From NCBI GenBank assembly GCA_034434015.1, contig DAOUAB010000122.1, positions 51,475 through 115,474 of the forward strand: a stretch of DNA of 64,000 nt, read 5' to 3'. The DNA comes from SpSt-583 sp034434015 (GTDB lineage: Bacteria > Chloroflexota > Anaerolineae > Anaerolineales > UBA6663). Of this stretch, positions 50,780 to 59,537 are shown in pieces. Numbering within the stretch: position 1 is the first letter of the stretch; every line of letters starts with the position of its first letter. The notes beneath the pieces are model-generated. The model worked only from the letters and a program-made list of their open reading frames with translations. It did no database searches and was not told where the DNA came from. The position numbers and the translations under genes were made by a program.

Positions 50780-52767
50780 CGTGGAGAAGGCCGGGCCGTC
50801 GCCGGATCAGTCAGCAACGGCATGCGCGCCAGGATCTGGGCCGCTTCGTCCGGCTCCGCCCAGCGCGGCTGATAGAAATTGTAGATGTGAACCGGCCGCA
50901 AGCGCCAGGCCTCCAGGATCGGGCCGTGGAAGGTGACTTCCAGGACGGCGCCCTGTCGGGCGCGCCACGGCTGCTGGTCGAACACGAAATTGCCGAGCGC
51001 GTAGGCGGCCAGGCCGCCCGGGAACGGCTCCAGCGGCTGGACCATGTGCGGGTGGTTGCCGACCACGAGCGTCGCGCCGGCTTCGATCATCCGGCGCGCC
51101 CACTCGCGCTGGCGCGGCTCGGGCGTCTCCGCATATTCTACGCCCCATTGCGGCAGCACGATGACGACGTCGGCCAGGGCGCGGGCGGCGCGGATATCGG
51201 CCAGCACGTCCTCGAGCGTCGCCCCGGACAGGGGCGCCGTGCCGGGCCGCGCCTCGGCCGCCCAGGTGTCCGCGCCGACCTCGGTGACGCCCAGGAACGC
51301 GAAGCGCACGCCGCCGCGCTCGACGACGACCGGCGCGCGGGCCTCGGCCAGGGTCGCGCCGCCGCCCACGGCCCTCAGACCGCCCGCGTCCAGATGGCGC
51401 AGCGTGTCCAGGAACGAGCGGGCCTCGCACCCGAACCCGAGCGCGCCGCAATCCTTGGCGTGGTTGGTGGCGACCGTGATCACGTCGAAGCCCGCGAACT
51501 GCAGGCCCTCCACCGTGCGCGCCGGGCCGATCAGGTTCTGGGTGGTCGGGCACGGGCTGGGCCGGCTGAGGTCCGAGAGCGCGCCGTCCAGGCTGCCGAC
51601 CGTCAGGTCCGCGGCGCGCAACACCTCGGCCACGGCCTGGTACGGGAGCGTGAAGTCGTTGTTCTGCAACGCGACCTGCGCCGGGCAGCGGCCGGGGTTG
51701 ATGTCGCCGGTGAAGAGGAGGCGAAGGGCGGGCGGGACCGGGGCCGCCAGGGCCTCCAGGACCGGCCGGCCGGCGGTGTCGGCGGGCCAGTCCAGGCTGA
51801 GCAGATAGGCGACGGTGTCGGCGGTGTCCAGGACGCTGATCGTCTGTGTCAGGACGAGGTTCTGGCGGATGCCCGGCCCGGCGATCATCCACGGGATGGT
51901 CATGTCCTCCGGGATGCGGCGCCCGTGGCTGACCCCCAGCCCGCCGTGATCGGCCGTGAGGATCACCACCGCGTCCTCGGGCAGCGCCGCCAGGAGGCGG
52001 CCGACGGCGTCGTCGGTGCGCGACAACTGGAAGAGATACGTGTCCGACATCCAGCCGGTGAGGTGACCAAAATAATCGGCATTAGGGAGATGGACCGCCA
52101 GCAGGTCGAACCCGGCCGCGATCTGCTCGACGGCGCGGTCCGCCACGTCCTGGTCGCCGCCCGGCGCGAAGACGTAAGCGTCCAGAGCGCCCGGGGCGTC
52201 GAAATGCGCGAACTTCTCCTTGCCCGCCACCAGGACGGCCCGCCGGCCGGCGGCGCGCGCGGCGAGAAAGACCGTGCCTGTGATCACGCCGCGCTCGGGA
52301 AGGTAGTCGTTCCAGTCCACGCCCGTGATCTCCGGCGGCTGGCCCGTGAACATGGCGGCGTGGGCGGGGAGGGTCGCGGAGGGGAAAACCGTCTGGGCCT
52401 GTAACGAAAAGGCGCCGCGCTGAGTCAAAGCCTGAATGTTTGGCGTCCGGGCCAGGGCCAGGGCGTCCGGGCGCAGGCCGTCCACCGAGATCACGACCAC
52501 GCGCGGACGCGGCGGGAGGGGCGTGGGGTCTGGCGGGGCTGTCGGCGAGAGTCCGGGGCCGACCGCCGGCTCGCGCGTGCGGGTCCCGGTCGGTTCAGGC
52601 GTGCCGGGGCGCGCGGTCGGTTCGCCGGCCCGGATCGCGGGTGTGCCGGGGCGCGCGGTCGGATCGTTGGCGCGGATGAGGGTTGGCCCGGCCGGGGCCG
52701 CGCAGGCCGCCAGGCACAGGCAGAGCGCCAGGCCGGCGCGCAGGCTGACGCCGGGCGGGCGCGTCAT
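50776..52767 (-). CDS. Lipoprotein fusing a type I phosphodiesterase and a CapA-like metallophosphatase
   Basis: 663 residues. Lipobox LAAC near residue 22, then a linker with repeats of PTARPGTP. Residues 85-350 are an alkaline-phosphatase-superfamily phosphodiesterase: VVVISVDGLRPDAL, FPSATLPAHAAMFTG (Thr nucleophile), HLPNADYFGHLTG and LTADHGGLGVSH. Residues 355-660 are a CapA/PgsA-like domain: LLFTGDINPGR, DLTVGSLDGALS, VATNHAKDCG, VVGNHPHMVQPLEPF and ALGNFVFDQ. Both metal centres look intact. The fusion is unusual. It overlaps LysR and DUF711 genes by 4 bp each. Confidence 0.82.
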   Translation of the reverse strand: MTRPPGVSLRAGLALCLCLAACAAPAGPTLIRANDPTARPGTPAIRAGEPTARPGTPEPTGTRTREPAVGPGLSPTAPPDPTPLPPRPRVVVISVDGLRPDALALARTPNIQALTQRGAFSLQAQTVFPSATLPAHAAMFTGQPPEITGVDWNDYLPERGVITGTVFLAARAAGRRAVLVAGKEKFAHFDAPGALDAYVFAPGGDQDVADRAVEQIAAGFDLLAVHLPNADYFGHLTGWMSDTYLFQLSRTDDAVGRLLAALPEDAVVILTADHGGLGVSHGRRIPEDMTIPWMIAGPGIRQNLVLTQTISVLDTADTVAYLLSLDWPADTAGRPVLEALAAPVPPALRLLFTGDINPGRCPAQVALQNNDFTLPYQAVAEVLRAADLTVGSLDGALSDLSRPSPCPTTQNLIGPARTVEGLQFAGFDVITVATNHAKDCGALGFGCEARSFLDTLRHLDAGGLRAVGGGATLAEARAPVVVERGGVRFAFLGVTEVGADTWAAEARPGTAPLSGATLEDVLADIRAARALADVVIVLPQWGVEYAETPEPRQREWARRMIEAGATLVVGNHPHMVQPLEPFPGGLAAYALGNFVFDQQPWRARQGAVLEVTFHGPILEAWRLRPVHIYNFYQPRWAEPDEAAQILARMPLLTDPATARPSPR

Positions 52768-53639
52768 CGCGTCTGGGTGAGGAAATCGCGCAGGGCGCGC
52801 GCGGCCGGGCTGAGGGAACGACCTTTGAGCCAGACCAGGCCCAGGTCGCGCTGGAGCGACTGGTCGGCGACGCGCAGGGCGTGGATGCTGTTGGCTTCGG
52901 TGAGGGCCAGTTCCGGCACCAGCGCCACGCCCAGCCCGGCGCCGACGAACTCCAGCGCGCTCTGCATCGCGCCGCCGTCCAGGGCGACGCGCGGCTCGAA
53001 ACCGGCGCGGCGGCAGGCGGCGAGCGTGACCTCGCGCAGCTTGTAGCCCTCGGGGAAGAGGATGAACGGCTCGCTCGCCAGGTCGGCCAGGCGGACCGTC
53101 TGGCGCTTGCCCAGGAACGGGTGGCGCGCGCTGACGGCCAGGACATACGTCTCGGTGAGGAAGGGCGTGCTCTCCACATTGGCCGGCAGCACATCGGTCG
53201 CCACGATCGCCAGGTCCAGCTTGCCGTCCCCGATCTGGTCGAGCAGGGTCTCGGTGCCGGCCTCGCGCAGCGTCACCTCGAGGCCGGGCCAGGTCTGTTT
53301 GAACTGCATCAGGCGGGCGGGGAGGACGTGGGTGCTGACGGTCGGCGGCGCGCCGAGGCTGGCCTTGCCGCGCTTGAGCTGCTCGCGCTCGCGCACTTCG
53401 TTCTCGGCGGCCGTCACCAGGGCCAGGATCTGGCGGGCGTAGGGCAGCAGGGCGCGGCCGGCCTCGGTGAGCGTGACGCGTTTGCCGATCCGGTCGAATA
53501 GCGCCACGCCCAGCTCAGTCTCCAGGGCGCGGATCTGCTGGCTGACGGCCGGCTGGGCGACGTGCAACTCCACGGCGGCGCGGGAGAAGTTGAGCGATTC
53601 GGCGACGGCCACGAAGGAGATGAGGTGTCTGAGATGCAT
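52764..53639 (-). CDS. LysR-family transcriptional regulator
   Basis: 291 residues. The N-terminal HTH is LISFVAVAESLNFSRAAVEL with QPAVSQQIRALETELGVALFDR. The C-terminal co-inducer domain starts near residue 90 (KASLGAPPTVSTHVLPARL). Its effector is unknown. Unusually, it is the first gene of the operon that it presumably controls, and it overlaps the fusion gene by 4 bp. Upstream, CTTA and TAAG half-sites frame a possible T-N11-A LysR box near 53680. Confidence 0.88.
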   Translation of the reverse strand: MHLRHLISFVAVAESLNFSRAAVELHVAQPAVSQQIRALETELGVALFDRIGKRVTLTEAGRALLPYARQILALVTAAENEVREREQLKRGKASLGAPPTVSTHVLPARLMQFKQTWPGLEVTLREAGTETLLDQIGDGKLDLAIVATDVLPANVESTPFLTETYVLAVSARHPFLGKRQTVRLADLASEPFILFPEGYKLREVTLAACRRAGFEPRVALDGGAMQSALEFVGAGLGVALVPELALTEANSIHALRVADQSLQRDLGLVWLKGRSLSPAARALRDFLTQTR

Positions 53640-53820
53640 AGGGTTTGACTTACACAGCGTCAGACCACGCGCATCCGGCGCTTATCTCGCGTTCAGCCAG
53701 GATTAAGCTGCCGGGTGTCTTATGGTCTGAGGGGTGTTCCCGGCCCGCCACCGCGCGCTTTTCGCGCACGGTCTCGAGAACTATAACACTTTTCTTATCG
53801 AAATCAAATATATCATCTCG

Positions 53821-53849
53821 TTTACTTTCTGTACAAAACCCTATACACT
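53821..53849 (+). promoter_or_regulatory. Candidate promoter of the sigma-factor gene
   Basis: TTTACT (53821-53826), a 17-bp spacer and TACACT (53844-53849). A second TATACA lies 11 bp farther on. The surrounding 53640-53910 gap is AT-rich and divergent between the LysR and sigma genes. Confidence 0.4.
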
Positions 53850-53910
53850 GTCTATACATTCTGGTCTTTTTCGGGCTTAATTGTCGGTGTAGAGAAAGGA
53901 CAGGTAGGAC

Positions 53911-54825
53911 ATGGTGATTTCGTCAAATCCGTTGATGAACGTCCTCGGCGGGCGGGCGCCGCTTCCGCTGCTCACCCACGATGAGGAAATCAAGTTTGCG
54001 CGCCAGATCGCGGCGGCGCGGGTCGCGAGCAAGAAGCTGGCCCGGAAGGGCCAGCCGGCGGCCGAACGTCGCGCCCTCCAGCAGATCGTGGCGACGGGCG
54101 AGGCCGCGCGCGAGGCGCTGGTGCTGCACAACATGCCGCTGGTCCTGAGCGTGGCCGGGCGCTTCCGGCACTCGGACCTGGATTACGAGGACCTGATCCA
54201 GGAGGGCGTGCTCGGCCTGATCAAGGCCGCCGAGCGCTACGACCCGAAGCGCGGCACGCGTTTCGGCACCCTGGCCGTGTGGTGGATCCGGCAGGCCATC
54301 GGCCGCGCCATCGCCAACACCGGGCGGACGGTGCGCCTGCCCGTCAACCGCGGCTGGAAGGTCGGCCAGCTCAAGCGCATCACGGCCGAGCTGACCCAGC
54401 AGACGGGTGAGGCGCCGCCGATGGACGAGGTCGCCCGGCGCGCAGGCGTCTCCCCGGCCGCGGCCGTGGAACTGCTGCGCGACGGCCAGCCGACGATTTC
54501 GCTGGACGCGCCGCCCGAGGACCCGGATGACCGCTCGATTCTGGACCGCGTCTCCGACGCGACGGCGCAGGACCCGGAGGCCGTCGTCATCAGCGCGGGC
54601 CTGCAGCAGGTGCTGGAGGAGGCGCTGGCGCGCCTAGACGAGCGCGAGGCCGAGATATTGCGGCTGCGCTTTGGGCTGGGCGGCGGCGAGGCCAAGCCGC
54701 TGCGCGCCATCGCCTCGGAGTGGGCGATGAGCCCGGAGGGCGTGCGCCAGATCAGCCAGCGCGCCATGAGCCAACTGCGCACGATGCCGAAGGTGCGCGA
54801 CCTGGGGATCTACCTCGAAGATTGA
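53911..54825 (+). CDS. RNA polymerase sigma-70 family factor (group 2-like)
   Basis: 304 residues. Region 1.2 (LTHDEEIKFARQI), region 2 (LVLSVAGRFRHSDLDYEDLIQEGVLGLIKAAERYDPKRGTRFGTLAVWWIRQAIGRAI), region 3 (LKRITAELTQQTGEAPPMDEVARRAG) and region 4 (LDEREAEILRLRFGLGGGEAKPLRAIASEWAMSPEGVRQISQRAMSQL) are all present. There is no acidic region 1.1, so it is an alternative factor or a short primary-like factor. It is followed by a strong hairpin. Confidence 0.9.
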   Translation: MVISSNPLMNVLGGRAPLPLLTHDEEIKFARQIAAARVASKKLARKGQPAAERRALQQIVATGEAAREALVLHNMPLVLSVAGRFRHSDLDYEDLIQEGVLGLIKAAERYDPKRGTRFGTLAVWWIRQAIGRAIANTGRTVRLPVNRGWKVGQLKRITAELTQQTGEAPPMDEVARRAGVSPAAAVELLRDGQPTISLDAPPEDPDDRSILDRVSDATAQDPEAVVISAGLQQVLEEALARLDEREAEILRLRFGLGGGEAKPLRAIASEWAMSPEGVRQISQRAMSQLRTMPKVRDLGIYLED

Positions 54826-54975
54826 TAGGACAAATTTCCGGGGACCGGCGGGCGCGGTGTCGAGGTACAGTGAAACCGAAGTAGACGGCTGGCCGCTCAG
54901 GTGTGAGGTGGCAGGTGAGGGGATAAGCCCGTAACGGCGAGGTACTGGTAGAGCGGCGGAACGCCGCGCAGAGGC

Positions 54976-55014
54976 GGAGGCGATCCTGGGTCAGGGTCGT
55001 CTCCGTCTTTGTTG
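54976..55014 (+). terminator. Strong rho-independent terminator downstream of the sigma gene
   Basis: GGAGGCGATCCTG (54976-54988) pairs over all 13 positions (two G-U) with CAGGGTCGTCTCC (54992-55004) around a 3-nt loop, followed by GTCTTTGTTG. A second small hairpin, GCGGCG-GAA-CGCCGC, lies 10-20 bp upstream. Confidence 0.8.
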
Positions 55015-55125
55015 TGCGGCGCCCGGCCAGGTTCAGCTTTCCACCGGACCGGCGCCGGCCCCGGCTCACATCGACAACGGCCACGGCGTCTTGGTCGGCG
55101 GCTGGCCGCCCAGCCATGGGCGGAA

Positions 55126-55347
55126 ATGAAGATCGTCAACCCGGTCGGCGCGCGGCCGGACAACGACGTGGCGCTGGCGGCCACCCAGAGCGCGGTCAAC
55201 TTCGTGCGCTATTTCGACCCGCGCGCCGACACGTGGACCATCGCCGAGCCGGCCTAGCGGGAGCCGGGCTTCCGGCCGCCGTTCGTCCAGCACCTGAGCG
55301 GGATCAAGTGCGTGTACCTGCACCCGCAGCCGGACGCTGGCCGCTAA
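55126..55347 (+). pseudogene. Broken unidentified ORF with in-frame amber stop
   Basis: The frame reads MKIVNPVGARPDNDVALAAT, then SAVNFVRYFDPRADTWTIAE and PA, a TAG at 55255-55257, then REPGFRPPFVQHLSGIKCVY and LHPQPDAGR before TAA. The part before and after the stop look like one protein. Just upstream another frame reads AHIDNGHGVLVGGWPPS, as if a frameshift had split it. FDPRADTW recalls Kelch repeats, but I cannot name the family. The rest of the 54826-55453 gap holds only the terminator structures and a TACAAT box at 55392-55397 before dnaK. Confidence 0.4.
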
Positions 55348-55453
55348 TCTGCCTCCGACACTTCGCTAACAAATCTCTGATACCACGCCCCTACAATGGC
55401 CTCTAGCTTCAGGCGGCGGGCGACTGCTCGCGCGCCCAACTAACGAGGTCACT

Positions 55454-57340
55454 ATGGGCAAGATCATCGGTATCGACCTGGGCACGACCAACTCGGTCGT
55501 GGCCGTGATGGAAGGCGGCGACCCGACCGTGATCAGCACGGCCGAGGGTTCGCGCCTGTGCCCGTCGGTGGTCGCCTTTACCAAGACCGGCGAGCGCCTG
55601 GTGGGCCAGACGGCCAAGCGTCAGGCCGTCATCAATTCTGAGAACACCATCTACTCGATCAAGCGCTTTATGGGCCGGCGCTACGACGAGGTGGCCGGCG
55701 AGCGGAAGATGGTGCCGTACAGCGTCGTCCCCGGCCCGAACAACGACTCGCGCGTCAAGGTGCCGGTGAATGGCAAGACCTACACGCCGCAGGAGATCTC
55801 GGCCATGGTGCTGGCCAAGCTCAAGGCCGACGCCGAGGCCTACCTGGGCGAGCCGGTGACGCAGGCCGTCATCACGGTGCCGGCCTACTTCAACGACGCC
55901 CAGCGCCAGGCCACCAAAGACGCCGGCAAGATCGCCGGCCTGGAGGTCCTGCGCATCATCAACGAGCCCACCGCCGCCTCGCTCGCCTACGGCCTCGATA
56001 AAAAGAAGGACGAGCTGATCGCCGTCTACGACCTCGGCGGCGGCACCTTCGATATCTCCATCCTCGAGATCGGCGACGGCACCTTCCAGGTCCTCTCCAC
56101 CAACGGCGATACCCACCTCGGCGGCGACGACTTCGACCAGCGCATCATCGACTGGCTGATCGACGAGTTTAAGAAGCAGGAGGGTATCGACCTCCGCCAG
56201 GACCGCCAGGCCCTCCAGCGCCTCAAGGCCGAGGCCGAAAAGGCGAAAATCGAACTCTCCTCCGCCCAGCAGACGGAGATCAACCTCCCCTTCATCACCG
56301 CCGACGCCAGCGGGCCGAAGCACCTCAACATCACCCTCACCCGCTCCAAGCTCGAGCAGCTCGTCCACGACCTGCTCCAGAGCACCCTCGAGCCCGTCCG
56401 GAAGGCCCTCGCCGACGCCGGCAAGAAGGCCTCCGATATCGACGAAGTCGTCCTAGTCGGCGGCCAGACCCGCATGCCCGCCATCCAGAAGCTCGTCGCC
56501 GACTTCTTCGGCAAAGAGCCCCACAAGGGCGTCAACCCCGATGAAGTCGTCGCCGTCGGCGCTGCCGTCCAGGCCGGTGTCCTCAAGGGCGAAGTGAAGG
56601 ACGTCCTCCTCCTCGACGTCACCCCGCTCACCCTCGGCATCGAGACCCTCGGCGGCGTGATGACCCCGATCATCCCGCGCAACACCACCATCCCGACCTC
56701 GAAGAGCCAGATCTTCTCCACCGCGGCCGACAACCAGCCGAGCGTCGAAATCCACGTCCTCCAGGGCGAACGGCCCATGGCCGCCGACAACAAATCGCTC
56801 GGCCGATTCATCCTCGATGGCATCCTCCCCGCGCCCCGCGGCGTCCCCCAGATCGAAGTCACCTTCGATATCGACGCCAACGGCATCGTCTCCGTCTCCG
56901 CCCGCGATAAGGGCACCGGCCGCGAGCAGAAGATCACCATCCAGCCCTCCTCCGGCCTCACAAAGGAGGAGATCGAGCGGATGCAGCGCGAGGCTGAGCT
57001 CTACGCCGAAGAAGACCGGCGCAAGCGCGAAGCCATCGAGGTGAAGAACACCGCCGACACCATGGCCTACCAGGCCGAAAAGACCCTCCGCGACAACGCC
57101 GACAAGATCCCGTCCCACCTGAAGACGGAGGTCGAGGAGAAGGTGAAGGCCGTCCGCGAAGCGATGGAGTCCAACGACGTCGCCCGCATGCGCTCCGCCA
57201 TGGACGCCCTCTCCGCGTCCCTCCAGAAGATCGGCGAAGCCGTCTACGGCGCCGCAGGCGCCGGCAGCGCCTCGTCCGGCCCGTCCGGCTCCGGTCCCGC
57301 CGAGGAGGGCACCGTGGAAGGCGAGTTCCGCGAGGTCTGA
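55454..57340 (+). CDS. dnaK: Hsp70 chaperone DnaK
   Basis: 628 residues, full length. The ATPase domain shows GIDLGTTNSVVAVMEGG, INEPTAASLAYGLDKK, DLGGGTFDISILEIGDG and VVLVGGQTRMPAIQKLV. The substrate-binding domain begins LLLDVTPLTLGIETLGGVMT, and the lid ends in EEGTVEGEFREV. It folds and disaggregates proteins with DnaJ and GrpE, neither of which is adjacent. No CIRCE element is seen. Leucine codons change abruptly from CTG (7 of the first 8) to CTC (19 of the next 23) at about 55.95-55.98 kb, so the gene is probably a hybrid of two sources. Confidence 0.95.
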   Translation: MGKIIGIDLGTTNSVVAVMEGGDPTVISTAEGSRLCPSVVAFTKTGERLVGQTAKRQAVINSENTIYSIKRFMGRRYDEVAGERKMVPYSVVPGPNNDSRVKVPVNGKTYTPQEISAMVLAKLKADAEAYLGEPVTQAVITVPAYFNDAQRQATKDAGKIAGLEVLRIINEPTAASLAYGLDKKKDELIAVYDLGGGTFDISILEIGDGTFQVLSTNGDTHLGGDDFDQRIIDWLIDEFKKQEGIDLRQDRQALQRLKAEAEKAKIELSSAQQTEINLPFITADASGPKHLNITLTRSKLEQLVHDLLQSTLEPVRKALADAGKKASDIDEVVLVGGQTRMPAIQKLVADFFGKEPHKGVNPDEVVAVGAAVQAGVLKGEVKDVLLLDVTPLTLGIETLGGVMTPIIPRNTTIPTSKSQIFSTAADNQPSVEIHVLQGERPMAADNKSLGRFILDGILPAPRGVPQIEVTFDIDANGIVSVSARDKGTGREQKITIQPSSGLTKEEIERMQREAELYAEEDRRKREAIEVKNTADTMAYQAEKTLRDNADKIPSHLKTEVEEKVKAVREAMESNDVARMRSAMDALSASLQKIGEAVYGAAGAGSASSGPSGSGPAEEGTVEGEFREV

Positions 57341-57384
57341 CCCGGGCCGCGGCCGGACGCCGCACCCCCCGGCACCAATCATGA

Positions 57385-57415
57385 GGAAGGGCGCCCAGCT
57401 TCCGGGCGCCCTTCC
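57385..57415 (+). terminator. Hairpin downstream of dnaK
   Basis: GGAAGGGCGCCC (57385-57396) pairs perfectly over 12 bp with GGGCGCCCTTCC (57404-57415), loop 7 nt. No T run follows, as with the hairpin at 63970. The hairpin is 45 bp past the dnaK stop. Confidence 0.65.
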
Positions 57416-57588
57416 CGGTGCTGCCGGCATGACGGGGAGGTAAAGCCCCGGCCAACGGCTGTCATTGCCAGCCGCCCGGCTGCACCCTACCATCCCGGCA
57501 GAACCCTCTCCGGAGAGCATTCGCCCGGCGGGCGCGCGGCCGGGCGAGGTTCCCGGCACGGGCTCTCCGGGAGGCGGAGGTACGTGCC

Positions 57589-58686
57589 ATGTGGAGCGGG
57601 TCCCTGCTTGCCAAAGTCATCCTCGCCCTTGCAGGTGCCGGGGTGGCGGCGGGTGCCGGCGCTGTGGTCCTGACCACGAGCGGGCCGCTGGCCCAGCGGA
57701 GCGAGGAGCGCCCGCAAGAGGCAGCGCCGGCGGTGCCGGTGGTGTGGACGCTTGCCGGGGAAGGGCCGCCCGGCGTCCGGGAGCCGGTCCAGCCGGGCTG
57801 GGCAGCGCCGCTCAATCTGCCGACGGGGCTTGCGGTTGACCGGGACGGGAACCTCTACGTGGCCGACCACAAGAACGAGGCGATCAAGAGGATCGACCCG
57901 CAGGGGAACATCACCACGGTAGCCGGGGGCAACGGGCCCGGGCTGCGCGACGGGCCGGCGCGGGAGGCGCAGTTCAACGGGCCGAACGGCATTGCGGTCG
58001 GGCCGGACGGGAGCATCTACGTAGCGGACTCGGCGAACCACCGGATCCGGCGGGTGACGCCGGACGGGCGGGTGGAGACGGTGGCGGGGTCGGGCCCGAC
58101 GGGCATGGGCCAGGGCGATTTTGCCGACGGGCCGGCCGGCGAGGCCCGCTTCTCTCTGCCGAAGGGGGTTGCCGTGGCCGAGGACGGGACGATCTACGTC
58201 GCCGATACCGCGCGGGTCCGGGTCATCAGCCCGGACGGCGTCGTGCGGACGCTGGCGGGGAGCGGCGAGATCGGGCTGCGGGATGGCAAAGGGCCGGAAG
58301 CCCGGCTATCGGCGCTATCGAACAGTGCGCTGGGGCCGGACGGCGCGCTGTACGTGGTCGACCAGGCGAACAGCGCCATCCGCCGGGTGACGCGGGATGG
58401 GGAGGTGACGACGCTTCCCATCCGGGGGTTGAAGCACCCTGCCGGCGTGGCGGTCGCCGAAGACGGGACCGTCTATGTTGCCGATACCGGGAACTACCGG
58501 GTCGTGGCGCTGACGCCTGGCGGCGTGGTGCGCGTGGTCGCGGGGACCGGCGAGCGCGGCTACGTCGACGGGCCGGCCGAGCGGGCGCAGTTCGGCGCGC
58601 CCGGGGGGCTGGTTCTTCACGGCTCCCGCCTCTACGTCGCCGACGCCATGAATCACCGCATCCGGGTCGTGGAGCCGGTTCCCTGA
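57589..58686 (+). CDS. NHL-repeat beta-propeller protein, membrane-anchored
   Basis: 365 residues. A hydrophobic N-terminal segment (LLAKVILALAGAGVAAGAGAVVL) acts as signal or anchor. About six NHL repeats follow, each with the pattern P-x-G-hAV-x-DG-xhYVAD-xxNxxIRR (for example LAVDRDGNLYVADHKNEAIK and IAVGPDGSIYVADSANHRIR). These form a propeller used for binding, not catalysis. G-ending codons, with GGG glycine common, contrast with the C-ending codons of the dnaK 3' part and of other plus-strand genes near it. Confidence 0.85.
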   Translation: MWSGSLLAKVILALAGAGVAAGAGAVVLTTSGPLAQRSEERPQEAAPAVPVVWTLAGEGPPGVREPVQPGWAAPLNLPTGLAVDRDGNLYVADHKNEAIKRIDPQGNITTVAGGNGPGLRDGPAREAQFNGPNGIAVGPDGSIYVADSANHRIRRVTPDGRVETVAGSGPTGMGQGDFADGPAGEARFSLPKGVAVAEDGTIYVADTARVRVISPDGVVRTLAGSGEIGLRDGKGPEARLSALSNSALGPDGALYVVDQANSAIRRVTRDGEVTTLPIRGLKHPAGVAVAEDGTVYVADTGNYRVVALTPGGVVRVVAGTGERGYVDGPAERAQFGAPGGLVLHGSRLYVADAMNHRIRVVEPVP

Positions 58687-58727
58687 GATGAAACCGCACG
58701 CGTTCGAGGCGCCCCGGGGGACCGGAT

Positions 58728-59537
58728 TTACGCCCCCGCGGCGGCCGCCCGGTAGGCCGCCTCCACCAGCGCGCTGAGCTCCGCGAACACCGCCGGCACG
58801 GCCGCGACCACGTACCCCTCCGCGAAGCTCCGCCCGCCGAACCCCCCGACCAGCCCCCCGGCCTCCTCGACGATCAGTCCGCCCGCCGCGATATCCCACG
58901 GGTTCAGCCGGTATTCGTAATAGCCGTCCAGCATCCCGCACGCTACGTGCGCAAGGTCGAGCGCCGCCGACCCCATCCGCCGGATGTCGCGGACCGCCGG
59001 CAGCACCCGCGCCAGCACCGCCGCCTGCTCCGCCCGCCGGGCCGGGTCGTAGGCGAAGCCGGTCCCCACCAGCGCCGTCGCCAGCCGCGTCTGCTCCCGG
59101 ACCCGGATCGGCCGGCCGTTGCAGGTCGCGCCGCCGCCCCGGACAGCCGCATAGGCCAGCCCGTGGGCCACGTCGTGGACGACCCCCGCCACAATGGACC
59201 CGTCCCGCTCCGCCGCAATGGAGACGGCATAGGCCGGGATCCCGTAGATGAAGTTCGTCGTTCCGTCGAGCGGGTCAACCACCCACCGCACGCCCGAGCT
59301 GCCCGCCTCGCGCGCGCCCTCCTCTCCGACGAAGCCGTCGCCGGGCCGCGCCCCCAGCAGCCGCTCCGCGATCAGCCGTTCGGCCGCCCGGTCCGCCTCC
59401 GTCACCATGTCCGTCACGGTCGTCTTCGTCCCGACCGCGAACCCCTCGGCCGCGTACCGGGCGATCAGCGCGCCCGCCTCCCGCGCCGCCGCCTCCGCGA
59501 GCGCCAGCAGGTCGCGGTCCAGCGGGTCGGCGCTCAC
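58728..59537 (-). CDS. Inositol monophosphatase family protein
   Basis: 269 residues. The metal-binding motifs are FVGEEGAREAG, WVVDPLDGTTNFIYGIPAYAVS (DPxDGT) and NPWDIAAGGLIVEEAGG (WDxAAG). It hydrolyses inositol 1-phosphate or related phosphate monoesters, and some homologues act on 3'-phosphoadenosine phosphate. The GTG start overlaps the SDR stop by 4 bp (GTGA), so the two are one operon. Confidence 0.92.
   Translation of the reverse strand: MSADPLDRDLLALAEAAAREAGALIARYAAEGFAVGTKTTVTDMVTEADRAAERLIAERLLGARPGDGFVGEEGAREAGSSGVRWVVDPLDGTTNFIYGIPAYAVSIAAERDGSIVAGVVHDVAHGLAYAAVRGGGATCNGRPIRVREQTRLATALVGTGFAYDPARRAEQAAVLARVLPAVRDIRRMGSAALDLAHVACGMLDGYYEYRLNPWDIAAGGLIVEEAGGLVGGFGGRSFAEGYVVAAVPAVFAELSALVEAAYRAAAAGA

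Noticed and set aside
55348..55453. CIRCE or other heat-shock operator before dnaK
   Set aside because: No TTAGCACTC/GAGTGCTAA-type repeat is present. Only a TACAAT box is visible.
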